A DNA stretch of 64,000 nt from Nymphaea colorata (Eukaryota; Streptophyta; Magnoliopsida; Nymphaeales; Nymphaeaceae), in contig NC_045145.1 of NCBI RefSeq assembly GCF_008831285.2, positions 3,326,723-3,390,722 on the forward strand, written 5' to 3'. Below are positions 13,422-24,700 of this stretch, piece after piece. The translations under genes and the position numbers were made by a program. Each line of letters begins with the position of its first letter. Position 1 is the stretch's first letter. The notes beneath the pieces are model-generated. The model was not told the DNA's origin and ran no database searches. It saw nothing but the letters and a program-made list of their open reading frames with translations.

Positions 13422-15863
13422 ATGCCACTCTGTCTCTACCAATTGGGGTATCTTCTCTCCCTTAAAAACCGCTCTAGGATAGCCTCTTTTGGAGTGTTGA
13501 ACCTCGTCTCGAGGCGTTTTGGGAATCACGGTCATGTAGTGAAAGACGATCTTACTGGAAGACCTCTACCGCTCTTAGAAATATGTCGACAATCTCAAGA
13601 TATTGAATCTCTTAGACAGACTCATGCTCATGCCTGTGTTCATGGGCTTTCAAATGATAACGTGTTGGGTACCAAGATTTTGGGCTGCTATGCTAATTAT
13701 GGATACCTGGATGAAGCAAGAAGGGTCTTCGATCTTATTTCCCATAGAGATTCTCATCCATGGGACACTGCCATTCTGGGGTACTTCAGAAAAGGGTTCT
13801 TTCAGGAGGTTTTGGGGTTGTATTCTGGTATGAAGGAAGAAGTCGGTATTGGCAGTTTTGCCTGTACTTTCGCTTTCAAGAGCTGCGCGGAGCTGGGATG
13901 CCTGAGGGTTGCCAGAGGGATTCATGGTGATAGCTTAAAACTTGGATTCGACAAGGATCGGTTTGTTGGTGCTTCTCTTATCAATTGCTATATGAATTGC
14001 AGATTTTTATATGATGCTCAGAAAGTGTTCGACGCAATTTCACATAGAGATGTTGTTATCTGCACGGCTATGATCTCTGGCTTTCTGCAGAATAGTGCGG
14101 AACTTGGCGCCTGGATGGCTTGTAGAATAGCCTTTGACATGCAAACTGAAGGGATTTTGCCAAACCGTGTAACACTCATGAGCTTGCTCAAGGCCGCTTC
14201 GAGATTAGAGTCTCTTAGCATTGGTAAGTCGATTCATTGTTATGCTATTCGAATGGGAAGGGATACCGACGATGAAGTATTTGAGACGTGTCTTATTGAA
14301 ATGTATATGAGTTGTGGTGCAGAAGGTATCTCGAGATATCTGTTCTCCAATGCAAAGACAAAATCTGTAGTCACTTGGAATGTGATGATCACGAGCTACA
14401 TTCAGTGTGGTCGACCATCAGATGCCTTTGAGGTTTTCCATCTCATGAAAAATGAAGGAAATGTATCACCAGATGCAATCACCCTATCGAATCTTGTTCT
14501 AGGATGTACTCACTTGAAGTGCATTCGTGAAGGCCTAAGCATTCATGGATACATTATCAGAAGGGGTGTCCTTCTCGATTTAGTGGGAAACACGGCTTTG
14601 ATTGAAATGTATGCTTTCTCGAAAAGTATAAGCATTGCCAGAAAAATGTTCGATGAAATGGAAACAAGGGATGCGGTTTTGTTCAATGTTATGCTAGCGG
14701 CGTATCTTCGATTCATGTTGGTCAATGAGGCTTTCAGTTTGTTTACTACAATGGGGAGCATTGGTGTTAAACCCAATGTGGTGACAGTACTAAATTTGTT
14801 GTCAGGGTGCCTGGTTTTGCCGAACCTTCAAGAAGGCAGTCAGATCCATGGAATGACCATAAAATGTGGTTATGATTTGGACACGGCAGTAACCAACCAG
14901 ATCATAGACTTGTATGCTAAACATGGACACCTTGCTGATGCAAGGGCGCTGTTTAACAGAACGAGCCCAAAGGATTTGATCTCATGGACATCAATGATGA
15001 TGGGTTATGTGAACCAAGGGCATGCTGGCGAAGCATTAAATTTGTTTTCAGTGATGCACGGAACTGGGCAGAAGCCTGACGCTGTTGCTCTTTCGACTTT
15101 GCTAATTGCATGCAGTCAACTTGGTTATCTGAACCAACTGAGAGCAGTTCATGGATATCTATATCATTTTTGCTTAGAGAAGGATGTTCCCATCATCAAC
15201 TATCTGATTGCTGCTTATTCCAAGTGGGGATTATTTAATTATGCACAAGCTTTGTTTCAAAATATGATAGATAGGTCGTTGGCTTCATGGAACACAATGA
15301 TTGATGCTTGCGGAATGCATGGGAGGTGCATGGAAGCGCTCGAGCTGTTTGATGAGATGCAGAGGGAAAAGGTAAAGCCAGATGGAGTAACCTTCACTTC
15401 CCTGTTAGCTGCTTGCAGCCATGCTGGTCGCATAGAAGAGGGCTTGCATCTCTTTCGTTCAATGATTGATGATCACTTGATCATTCCACGTGAAGAGCAC
15501 TACTCTTGCATGGTTGATTTATTGAGCAGAGCTGGTCAACTTGAAGAAGCATATAATCTTATGAAGTGCTTTCCATTCAAAGGTAATGCTAGCACCTTAG
15601 GACCTTTGCTTGGTGCTTGTATGGTTCACCAGCACTCCGAGTTGGGAGAGACCATAGGAACGCATCTTCTATCTTTAGACCCAGAGAACACCGGCGCATA
15701 CACACTTATGTCGAACATGTATGCCGGTGCTGGAAGATGGGATGATGCACAAAGAGTCAGGGATGCTGCAAAAGCAAGAGGCTTGAAAAAGTTGCCTGGA
15801 TATAGCTTAGTAGGAGCGGCCAAACGGGTTCCTTTAAAAACTTTTCCATATGATTGGGGTTAA
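13422..15863 (+). CDS. pentatricopeptide repeat protein, PLS class with E region
   Basis: An 813-residue intronless protein, as is usual for plant PPR genes. Repeats begin near residue 80 (GTKILGCYANYGYLDEARRV) and run almost unbroken to about residue 700, with the P, L and S spacing seen in motifs such as WNVMITSYIQCGRPSDAFEV, WTSMMMGYVNQGHAGEALNL and WNTMIDACGMHGRCMEALEL. The end carries an E-like region (YTLMSNMYAGAGRWDDAQRV, then KKLPGYSLV) but no DYW deaminase domain. The Arg/Ser-rich N-terminus (KNRSRIASFGVLNLVSRRF) suggests import into mitochondria or plastids. Proteins of this class bind organelle RNA base by base and usually specify C-to-U editing sites, the deaminase being supplied by a partner when DYW is missing. 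Which RNA it binds cannot be told by eye. Confidence 0.9.
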   Translation: MPLCLYQLGYLLSLKNRSRIASFGVLNLVSRRFGNHGHVVKDDLTGRPLPLLEICRQSQDIESLRQTHAHACVHGLSNDNVLGTKILGCYANYGYLDEARRVFDLISHRDSHPWDTAILGYFRKGFFQEVLGLYSGMKEEVGIGSFACTFAFKSCAELGCLRVARGIHGDSLKLGFDKDRFVGASLINCYMNCRFLYDAQKVFDAISHRDVVICTAMISGFLQNSAELGAWMACRIAFDMQTEGILPNRVTLMSLLKAASRLESLSIGKSIHCYAIRMGRDTDDEVFETCLIEMYMSCGAEGISRYLFSNAKTKSVVTWNVMITSYIQCGRPSDAFEVFHLMKNEGNVSPDAITLSNLVLGCTHLKCIREGLSIHGYIIRRGVLLDLVGNTALIEMYAFSKSISIARKMFDEMETRDAVLFNVMLAAYLRFMLVNEAFSLFTTMGSIGVKPNVVTVLNLLSGCLVLPNLQEGSQIHGMTIKCGYDLDTAVTNQIIDLYAKHGHLADARALFNRTSPKDLISWTSMMMGYVNQGHAGEALNLFSVMHGTGQKPDAVALSTLLIACSQLGYLNQLRAVHGYLYHFCLEKDVPIINYLIAAYSKWGLFNYAQALFQNMIDRSLASWNTMIDACGMHGRCMEALELFDEMQREKVKPDGVTFTSLLAACSHAGRIEEGLHLFRSMIDDHLIIPREEHYSCMVDLLSRAGQLEEAYNLMKCFPFKGNASTLGPLLGACMVHQHSELGETIGTHLLSLDPENTGAYTLMSNMYAGAGRWDDAQRVRDAAKARGLKKLPGYSLVGAAKRVPLKTFPYDWG

Positions 15864-16402
15864 GTTGCGGTTGCTTCTGCTTGGTTGTCAACTTGTAAAA
15901 TCTCATCAAACACTCGTTCCAGAGAGGGGTTATATATTTTCTTTTATTCATTCATTGTTATTCTTGGTGTCATTTCAGAAAGATAGTGTAAAGGAAAATC
16001 CTGTAACATTGTTGATACGAGCTTTTGCACATGTTTATGCGGCCTTTTACCACCTTGAAGTTCTTAATTAGTTATCTTCCATAAACTAGACAAGTCTCGA
16101 GTGCTTTCTATCCATCTTTCTCTCACATTACTGCACGTGAACGGGAGAATTCTCTGATGGTTCGTTGGTAATGCTGGTCTTGAAGAACCAAGCCAGCTAA
16201 AATCTGGGATGCACCTAAATCCAACATGATCGCCATTTGGACCAATAAAATTAGTAGCCATCTTAGTGCCAGTTAACGACATGATCCAGCTTGTCAATGA
16301 ATTGTCAATGAATTGCATGGTTAATAGCATTTTTTCATGACATGTAACCCCTGAATGTATGCTTTCCGTCCAATTGGCCTTGGGTTGCAATACTATTAGT
16401 TA
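15864..16402. other. 3' flank of the PPR gene
   Basis: The first 200 bases are T-rich and probably hold the 3' untranslated region. The rest is ordinary spacer ending in a short CT repeat that became the insertion site of the LINE copy that follows. No gene seen. Confidence 0.5.
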
Positions 16403-16423
16403 CTCTCTCTCTCTCAGTCTAGT

Positions 16424-17272
16424 TCCAAATTCGACGTGTCTTCCCCTAGCGTCTGGAATTGTTCTATCTCTCACACCTTTCCCTCTCACTTTTGGTGCGA
16501 CATGCTTTCTGTCCTTCCTCTTTTATTCCGTCTTGCTGACCTCTCATTGTCCACGTCCCCATCTTGGACTCTTTCACCTACCCGTGAGTTCACCTTTTCT
16601 TCTTGCTACCTGGCCTCCTTTGGTCATTCTGTCGCGTCGTTCCCACCCCAGTCCCTTTGGTCTCCTGGCCCATCTCCTCGTGCAATTACTTTTGTCTGGA
16701 TTCTTCTTACTGGCTATATCAATACTTTTGACCACCTGCAACGCCTTGACATCAGTTTGGCTAACCAGTGTCCCCTATGTCTTGTCGCGACTGAGTCTCG
16801 GGTCCACTTTTTTATTTCTTGCAATTTTTTCTTTAGTGTCATTGCTTCTGCCTGGCCTTCCCTTGTTAGTAGTCTTCCAAACCCACCATCCATTCGTCTT
16901 CTTTTTCTCTTCTGTCCTTCCCCTCACCTGACTGCTTGCTGAGGTCATGTCTGGAGGCCGTGGCTCATTTCAGCTTGGTCGCGCATTTGGGAGGAGCGCA
17001 ACAACAGAGTCTTCAGGAACACCTTCTCTTCGCCAGATTCTGTGGCTCGTCTTGTGCAAGGGGATGTCCAGTTTGCCATTCGGTTGAAGCGCTGCTGTCC
17101 GTCTACGGCTGGGTGACTGTACCGCTCCGTCTTTCTTCTATCTCTTTTTTTCTGTGGATTGTATTGTATATTTCTTCTTCCTGTTTCTGTTTTTGCGGTT
17201 TGTTCTTGTTTTTGTATTAGGGGACCTCTTGTCTTCAAATTTTGTTATATATTCCCATTTTATCGGCTCTCT
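16424..17272 (+). mobile_element. 5'-truncated L1-type LINE with 21-bp target duplication
   Basis: The body encodes the C-terminal end of a plant L1-type reverse transcriptase protein: the zinc-binding region (ITFVWILLTGYINTFDHLQR, then NQCPLC and HFFISCNFF) and, after a frame change, IWEERNNRVFRNTFSSPDSV followed by RLKRCCPS, the usual end of ORF2. The body is flanked by identical 21-base repeats, CTCTCTCTCTCTCAGTCTAGT, at 16403-16423 and 17273-17293, as expected for target-primed insertion. Only about 850 bases were copied. Part of the duplication is a CT microsatellite, so its true length is uncertain, but the CAGTCTAGT part is unique. No long A tail remains. Confidence 0.8.
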
Positions 17273-17293
17273 CTCTCTCTCTCTCAGTCTAGT

Positions 17294-17579
17294 ACACAAT
17301 GAACCGCCGCTGAAAGCCTGCTGGGGACGCCCCCTTTATTACAAAGAATGAAATATTCACAAGCCAAAAAATAGACAAAAACGAAAGCGCACACTCTAGC
17401 TCAATGGAAGAGTGCCCCGGTACACTACCGTTCCCTGTGAGCAAGGTTTCTGCAGTAGGGCCATTACATTATATGCAGGGTTACAGTCGGAAAGCACAAT
17501 GTGATTCCTCCAGGAATACAAAGTTTCTTTCTACTGCATCCTTTGGATAGTATAAACATCTTCTAATTCCATTTCTCCA
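17294..17579. other. spacer after the LINE
   Basis: No gene recognised. It contains a stretch near 17390-17415 that resembles a tRNA A-box but lacks a matching B-box. It borders the unidentified gene fragment on the minus strand. Confidence 0.4.
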
Positions 17580-18215
17580 TTCCCTTGAACTGACTGTAAG
17601 ATGGATGCATCTTGAAATCAGGGACCATGAGCAGGATGTCTTCAAAAACCTTCGCAGCTTCCTTCTTCAATTGATATGCCACAAACACACCTTCAGAAAC
17701 AGGCCCTCTCTATTACTGATGGTGATTCGGTGAAAGCTATCTGAATCGTTTGTTCTCTAGATATTTCCACTTGCACGTAATAGAGAGCTACGGAAGCTGG
17801 TAGCCAAGGATCAGGCCCGATGGAAGTGGCGAACCATAATTTGATATCTTTACTCTGCAATTCATTGTAGCAATGTAGCTGCAGCTCTCCCAAACGGCCA
17901 AAAGATATGGATATCTTTCCAAACATTAATATTGAAAATTCGAGGTGGAGGTCTAGCACGATTTCATGAGTTCCAGGTATTTGCAATGGTCATAGGAAAC
18001 ACCATCTGCCAAAACTCAGAGATCCAAACTCGCTTGAAGCTTCCCATCCTCCATTTTATAGTCATTTCATTCGAATTATCTGTCCGATCTATAAAGAAAC
18101 CAAACTGTTCACTTCAAAATTGATACACTTTCTTAGAATACTTGCATTTGAAGAAAGATGAATACTCGTTTCCTCCGCTGTTCCACAGCACACACTGATG
18201 CCAATTGATATCCAT
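17580..18215 (-). pseudogene. unidentified gene fragment, several linked frames
   Basis: On the minus strand, consecutive open stretches read like one protein broken by a few shifts: NWHQCVLWNSGGNEYSSFF near 18200-18150, then FGFFIDRTDNSNEMTIKW and FKRVWISEFWQMVFP near 18100-18010, then a 98-residue open frame (17693-17986) with SILMFGKISISFG and DIKLWFATSIGPDPWLPAS, then SEGVFVAYQLKKEAAKVFED near 17700-17640. The composition is that of a folded protein and not of low-complexity DNA. I do not recognise the family. It could be a decayed host gene or part of a transposon I do not know. It lies next to a minus-strand LINE piece, which may be coincidence. Confidence 0.4.
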
Positions 18216-18349
18216 AGACTTTCTATTTGTCAAGCGTGAGAAGTCTATCCTCAAAGTTTGGCTCCATTACTCACTCCCCGTTGAATTACATGTCCTGCCT
18301 CACTCCACCCCCATTTGGCAGAAGCTTTAGCAGGACATTGATCTAACCA

Positions 18350-18700
18350 CTAACTTGAGTTGGAGAGAGATTTCTGTCTGACTAGTGTAACCCAACTAGA
18401 CTGGGGGGTGGAATCTTTAACACCCCATTCGACCATGAAAGCTTTGTTCATACATATTCGATCTTTCATATTGATGCCGCCCTTATCTATTGGTAAACTG
18501 AGCTTTTCCCAGCTCATCAGGTGAGAATGTCTGCAGTCCCCTATATAAATCCCTTTGAAGTTTGCCACAACAGTCCTAATTTTCCTTATGGTTCCAGTCG
18601 GAATTTGAAAGGCTCTTTCCCAGCAATAAAACGGGTGATACATTGCTGCTTTCACTTGGCATACTCTCACTGGATATAAGATATTTCTCTCTTTCTACCA
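18350..18700 (-). mobile_element. LINE reverse transcriptase fragment
   Basis: The minus strand encodes a 106-residue piece typical of the region just after the palm domain of plant L1 ORF2: an F-x-I-P-x-G-x-I-x-x-I-R pattern (FQIPTGTIRKIRTVVANF), SHLMSWEKLSLPIDKGGIN and MNKAFMVEWG. The zinc-binding region that would follow is not evident. No flanking duplication was found, so it is an internal fragment. Confidence 0.75.
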
Positions 18701-19734
18701 TGTAATCGGATTAATTTGGACGTCATCTGTCAAAATCATCTCTATGAGCTCCATAAGTAAAAAAATATTTACTATATATTCTGAGTGTGATTAGTAATCG
18801 GATGTGAATTTTGTCATTGAATCTGGCTTCTTGAGTTCATATTTTAGCTAAACCTTGGAATTATACTTAATAATCATTGACATCCATGAACAGAGGCTGC
18901 GTGCCCAAGTTAAAGATGTACAAGCTGCATCATATGTAGGAGGTGTATTCAACAGATTTTGCCACAGCTTTCTTTTCTTTTCTCTCTCTTTTTTTAAAAA
19001 AAAAAAAACTGAATAGAGGTAGCAGACGGTCATGGAGCTGTGCGTACTGGGTACATAAAAGGGTCTTTCTCAAAGTGGGTGCCTTTGAAGGTGGGCCAAA
19101 TTATAGTCAAACTGTTTCTAATTTGAAGACGATCAAAATAGACAAATTGAAAAAATTAAGAGATCACTAGTAGCCTTATTTCGACCTCATTTGTTCATCC
19201 TAGTGTGTTGACCAACTTACCTACTAATCACATAGATAAGTTACAATTTTGAGAAGAAACATAATCGATTCTATTAGTTACATGATCTTAACTTGTGCAA
19301 ATAGATTGCACAGTACATTTTTCACTAGAATCTTTTATTTTTTCTAGCCACTGAAAAAGTGGCAGCTGGTAGTAGGACACGTGTTCACTCACCTCCTCCA
19401 TTAGCAACCAACCTACCATTCAATGCTCAACTACTTGACGAGATAACAAAAAGGACACCCAAAGTTCATTTTGAAACATAGAACTAGCCACCAAGCTTTT
19501 GGCTATAGATTTCTTAATCCAAGTAGGTGAACTGAAATTGACAATCTTTAGCTTTCGTTTGTTATTTGTGTAACAGTTGAATCCTCTATATCTGTAAAAC
19601 TTCCATTATCATCTGCATCTCATCTACCAGATACTGGCTGTCTCCTCTTCAATAGTACCACTTTCCTGCATTCATATCTCTCACGGCACTATCACAGCAA
19701 TCAGATCTAATCTGCAAAGATCTCTTCGTAAGTT
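18701..19734. other. upstream region of UGT A1
   Basis: AT-rich spacer with A and T runs near 18990-19010. A CACGTG G-box lies at 19378-19383, about 350 bases before the ATG, and a weak TATA-like sequence at about 19587. The last 100 bases are C/T-rich, as in a leader. No coding region is recognised. Confidence 0.45.
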
Positions 19735-21111
19735 ATGGCCGGCAACGGAGGAGCTCATGTTGTCATCCTTCCCAGTGCAGGCATGGGCCATCTCTCCCCT
19801 TTCATTCACCTGGCCTCCGTCCTTTCCAACCATGGCATCTGCGTCACCTTCATCACCACCCTCCCCACCGTCACCGCCGCTGAGTCTGATCGACTCAACT
19901 CCTTCCTCTCCTCCAACCCCCACATCCGTCCTCTGCCTTTCCACCCCACTCCCGTCAGCACAGACAAGGTATCCAACCCTTTCACCATCCAAACTGAATC
20001 CATCCGCCATTCCCCTGCTCTCCTCCGCTCCCTCCTCGCCGACGCCGGCCCCTTCTCGGCTTTCATCTCCGACATCGCCGTCGCATCCTGCACCACCGAC
20101 ATTGCCGCCTCGCTTTCCATCCCCAACTACATCCTCTTCACCTCCTCCGCCACCATGCTTGCATTGGTAGCCTGCTTTCCGGCCACTGCGGAGATCGCCA
20201 CCAGCTCAGCAGCGGCCGATTTCACGATAACCGGCGTCGGCCCCTTCCCCGGCTACTGTCTAGACCCTGCCCTGAGGGACCCCAACAACCTCTTCGTCAC
20301 CCATTTCATGGACAATGGCAGGGCCCTCTCGAAGGCAGCTGGGATCCTCATCAACACGCTGTATGAAATGGAGGACGCTTCTATCAAGGCTCTGAATGAT
20401 GGAGCCGTGGTTGCAGGCTTCCCGAGTGTCTTCTCCATAGGGCCATTAGTATTCGACGGTGAAGCCATGCCTGAAGAGGGCGGCCATGACCAAGTACTAG
20501 AATGGTTAGACCAGCAGCAGGAGAGGTCTGTGGCGTATGTCAGCTTTGGCAGCCGCAATGCCTTGAGCTCGAACCAGATCTTGGAGTTGGCCGCTGGTCT
20601 AGAGAGGTCAGGCTGCAGGTTCTTGTGGGTGGTGAAGACGAAGGACGTCGATATAGACGAAGATGGAGGCGCAGTGCTAGAGGAGCTTCTGCCCGGCGGC
20701 TTTCTCGAGAGGGTGAAGGGAAGGGGGATGGTTGTGAACAGGTGGGTTCGACAGGAGGCGGTCTTAGCTCACCCTGCAGTGGGTGGCTTCGTGAACCACT
20801 GCGGTTGGAACTCTGTCACAGAGGCAGTGTGGCATGGCGTGCCCATATTCGCTTGGCCCCTGACAGCAGACCAGATGATGAATGCCACGGTGGTGGAGAA
20901 GAGCGGAGGTGGGGTTTGGGAGAGGAGCTGGAGAGGGGGAGAAGGGCTGGTGGTGAAGGGAGAGGAGATTGGTAAGCGTTTGAAGGAGTGGATGGAGGAT
21001 GTGAGGCTCAGAGACAAGGCCGGAGAAATCAAACAAAAGGCGAGGAGAGCAGTTGGTTCAGGAGGGTCGTCGGAGATTGCATTAATGGAAGTCATGAAGA
21101 GATGGACCTAA
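19735..21111 (+). CDS. UDP-glycosyltransferase, UGT708-like, type A (A1)
   Basis: An intact intronless family-1 glycosyltransferase of 458 residues, the normal length. The N-terminal acceptor half opens HVVILPSAGMGHLSPF with catalytic His19. The partner Asp is probably Asp113 in AFISDIAVAS. The C-terminal half holds a complete 44-residue PSPG box, residues 337-380, from W337 through HCGWNS to D379-Q380; the final Gln is usual for UDP-glucose donors. The motifs SIPNYILFTSSATM, GILINT and FGSR and the whole PSPG neighbourhood resemble UGT708 enzymes such as rice OsCGT, which C-glucosylate flavonoid-type acceptors. It has no signal peptide, so it should be cytosolic. Third codon positions are strongly C/G-rich at the 5' end. 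It is the only unbroken type A copy in the window. Acceptor and O- versus C-linkage cannot be fixed by eye. Confidence 0.9.
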   Translation: MAGNGGAHVVILPSAGMGHLSPFIHLASVLSNHGICVTFITTLPTVTAAESDRLNSFLSSNPHIRPLPFHPTPVSTDKVSNPFTIQTESIRHSPALLRSLLADAGPFSAFISDIAVASCTTDIAASLSIPNYILFTSSATMLALVACFPATAEIATSSAAADFTITGVGPFPGYCLDPALRDPNNLFVTHFMDNGRALSKAAGILINTLYEMEDASIKALNDGAVVAGFPSVFSIGPLVFDGEAMPEEGGHDQVLEWLDQQQERSVAYVSFGSRNALSSNQILELAAGLERSGCRFLWVVKTKDVDIDEDGGAVLEELLPGGFLERVKGRGMVVNRWVRQEAVLAHPAVGGFVNHCGWNSVTEAVWHGVPIFAWPLTADQMMNATVVEKSGGGVWERSWRGGEGLVVKGEEIGKRLKEWMEDVRLRDKAGEIKQKARRAVGSGGSSEIALMEVMKRWT

Positions 21112-21415
21112 CAGCGTGGAGATGTCGCATGCGTGAGTGATTTTGCGCTTTTTGCTGCTTCTTGTGCATCATCCTCGTAACTTTATTAAAGCATACCAAC
21201 ATCTTTTTATGTCAGAATATAACCTCTTCTTGTGGGTCTTTGCTTTCCAAATGCTATTCTACAAGTCGCAGAAATCTTCCTTCTTGTGCAGAAAACAATG
21301 ACATGCCTACATAGCTGAAATCAGTGGTGTAAAGGGATAGGCCTCAGCACAAGCCCAGTCAAGCTCGAGCTGGCTCGGTTCAACTGAAACATTGAGCTCG
21401 ACTCGACTTGAATTC
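21112..21415 (+). other. 3' flank of UGT A1
   Basis: A 3' flank shared by all type A copies. The sequence around 21200-21340 (ACATCTTTTTATGT, then AGCTGAAATCAGTGGTG) recurs after the A remnant near 27.86-27.98 kb and after the broken A2 near 55.98-56.1 kb. It ends at the AATTC target site of the first Copia element. Confidence 0.7.
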
Positions 21416-21719
21416 TGTCACGCAAAATTAGAAGAGATCAAGAACCGTTTGAGGAGAAGGTTGGGACTCATCTACGGAAATAAAAAAATTATAAAGACTC
21501 TAACCTACCTTCCTCGTCTCTCGTACCGTTAGAATAAGTGACTAAGAAAAGCTGCATATTATATTGTAATCCTATTTAAAGAGCAGCTACACTCTTAACA
21601 AAGACAAGAAATAATACAAAACTCTTCTTCTTTCTACCGTGGATGTCGGCATCTAAGCCGAACCACGTAAATCTTGTTGCTATGTCTTGTGCGTTCTCTG
21701 TTTTTAGCTCAACTTATTA
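21416..21719 (+). repeat. 5' LTR of Copia 1
   Basis: 304 bases, starting TGTCAC and ending CTTATTA, followed by TGGTATCAGAGC, the usual Copia primer site. It matches 25881-26219 throughout. Confidence 0.9.
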
Positions 21720-24700
21720 TGGTATCAGAGCATTATTCGTGATCTTGGCATTCAATGTTCTCCACCATGGCCGAATCTCATATCAATGTAAATCAAGACA
21801 GCAATTCAAGTGATGATGTAAAGAAGTCTATGACTGAGCAGAATAATACCTTGAAGATCACAACAACTCTTCCAAATGGATCCAATTATCTAGGATGGGC
21901 CAAAGCAGCAAGACTCTTTCTTAGTGGGTGATAAAAAATTGGCCTCATAAATGGTAAGATCTCCCCTCTAGACATATCTATGTCTGATCCAAAATTTGAT
22001 GAACAGAAGTTTAAAAATGATTTAGTTATGTCTTGGTTAATTAATTCAATGGAGCCGAGTGTTTCAAATATGCTTGTTTATCATGAAACAACTAAGGATA
22101 TATGAGATACATTAAAAGAAGTATATGAGGAGCAAAATAGTTTGACTAGAGTTTCTCAAATTCAGCTAAAACTTGCTCATATCTCAATGACAGACAAACA
22201 CATACAATTTTGTCTCAGCCAATATCGTAGTTTATGGGAGGAACTAATGCAATATTGCCCTGCTACAACTGATCCAAACGTGTATAGACAACGTTTGGAA
22301 GAGGATAAAATCTTCCATTTCCTTGGTGGACTTGGTGTTGATTTTGAAAGTGTTAGGAGTCAAATACTCATTGCCAAACTTTAATCATGTTTGTCAAACC
22401 ATTCAGAAAGTTATGAATCCGAAAAAGAAAAATGAGCTTGCTGGAGATACAAGTGAAAAGATAGCATACCAAACTCGTTCCGAGCCACTGCCTAACAATT
22501 TCAGACTGATATCAAAGGAAGTGGAAATATGATCATCATGCAAAAAGGAAGAAATCATTTTAAATGTTCATAATGCAAAAAAACTGACACATTAGAGAAA
22601 AATGTTGGGAATAAATGGGAAGCCATCATCAAAGGTGAAACCATTATCATCAAACAGTCCCAACACAACCAACTTCATCACTGTGAAGAGCTGAAAATTT
22701 TTTTTCATCATTTTTCTAAGACAAATCTGGTTTCCACTCAGCCTATTGGAAATTCGTTTTAAGATATACACCATACTCTCATTACTCATTCAAAAAATTT
22801 AGGATGGAGTATTGACGCTTGGGCCACTAATTATATGACTGGTGATCATTCTAAAATAGTTGATCTAAATCTTGAAAAAAATCGGCATGTGTTCATGGCC
22901 GATGGCACACCCTTCACTGTAGAAGGCATTGGGGAATCTTGTTTCTTCAAACCAAATAAAAGATCTTGCGTGCTCTATATTCCTAAACTTTCTACCAATC
23001 TTATATATGTAAATAAGATAACTAAGTCTAAAGCTTATAACTGCTTAGCTATTTTTCCTTCAAAGAATGTGATTTTTTAGGACAAGGAGTTGAGGAAGGA
23101 GATTGGTAGATGGTACAAGCACAATGGTCTATATGTTTTAGACAACATTAAGGCCATTTTTCTTGCTTTAGCAGAAAAGGCATCTAAGAACAAATTGTGG
23201 CACTCTCGGCTTGGTAATATTTCAGGTTGGTCGTTGAAAATTCTTCTTCCAAACGTCAATCCTGATGGGCACCCTTGTGATGCATGAGAATTTTCAAAAT
23301 CCACTATATTACTTTTTCAAAACTCTGGAGAAAGGTTTGTCGAAATTTTTAATTTAATTCATTTTGATGTCTGGAGGCCAGCCCTAATTCTCATTCTGGA
23401 TATAAATACAATGTTTCTTTTATTGATGACAAAACTCACATAACTTGAGTTTATTTTCTTAAAAATAAGAGTGATGTTGCCAAAATTTTTGAAGAATACT
23501 ATGAGCATGTATACACACAGTATCTGACCTAAATAAAAAAATGAGGTCGAATAATGGAGGAGAGTATGTCAATGAAGTTCTTGATAATTTCATGAGAAAG
23601 AAAGACTTATGTCCCCAATTCACTTGTGCCGGTACTCCCCAACAGAATGGCATCGCTGAACACAAGAACTGACAGTTGCTTAATATTGTGAGGTCCCTAA
23701 TGATGAACATGAATGTTCCCATCTATATTTGGTCTCAAGCAATAGGAACCATATCTTATATAGCAAATAGAATACCTAATTTGAGCATTAAGATCAAATT
23801 TCAATCAGTTACTTATTAATAAATCAGTTTCTATTAATCATTTTAAAGTTTTTGGATGCAAATGTTTGGTTCATGTTCCAAAAAAATTTTGGAATACATT
23901 ATAAAAAAAGAGCAATGGAATGTATTTTTCTTGGATATTCAAGTAAAAAGAAAGGGTTCAAATGTTATGAACCTCATTTGAAAAGATTCTTTGTCACTCG
24001 TGACATAAAGTTTTCTAAACAATAACCATTTTATAAGGATAACATTCAGGGGGATACGAAACAACAAAAACTTGTTGATATTAGTCTTCCACAACCATTG
24101 GTAAACATTCATGATAATGTAAGTAAGCGTCCCAATGCCGATCAATTTCTTGGGAACCAAAATCAAAGCAACGGTGATCAGCATCCTCAGTCCAATGAAG
24201 TTAATGTGCTGCTTGTCCTCAAGACGATGAAATGTCTCAAAGGTCAATTCAAGAAATCTTGACCAAACTATGAAGATTGTCTAGATTCACCAAGCGACCA
24301 ACTAGGCTAAATGATTTCTATACATACTTATCTTTTGACAAAATTCATTCTATTGATGATTATCTAATATTTAAAAACTTGTCAAAATCATATCAAGATT
24401 ATGTATTGAATACTTACCACCATAAAGAGCCTACAAATTTCTTGCAGGCAAACATAAATCTAGGATGGTGAGACATGAAAGAAGAACTAAAAACACTACA
24501 AAGAAACCACACTTGGAAAATGGTGCCTCTACCAGAAGGAAAAAAATGATGTTGGGTGTAAGTGGGTGTATCGAATAAAATATCGGAGAAGCAAGATTGC
24601 TTGTAAAGGGATTTACACAAACTAAAGGAATTGTTATAATGAGAGATTCGCCCCAGTTGCCAAAATGAGCTCTCTCAGAATATTACTCTCAGTAGCATAA

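Noticed and set aside
17388-17460. Possible tRNA gene (TAGCTCAATGG A-box-like sequence)
   Set aside because: No B-box (GGTTCRANNCC) at the right distance and no cloverleaf pairing could be drawn.
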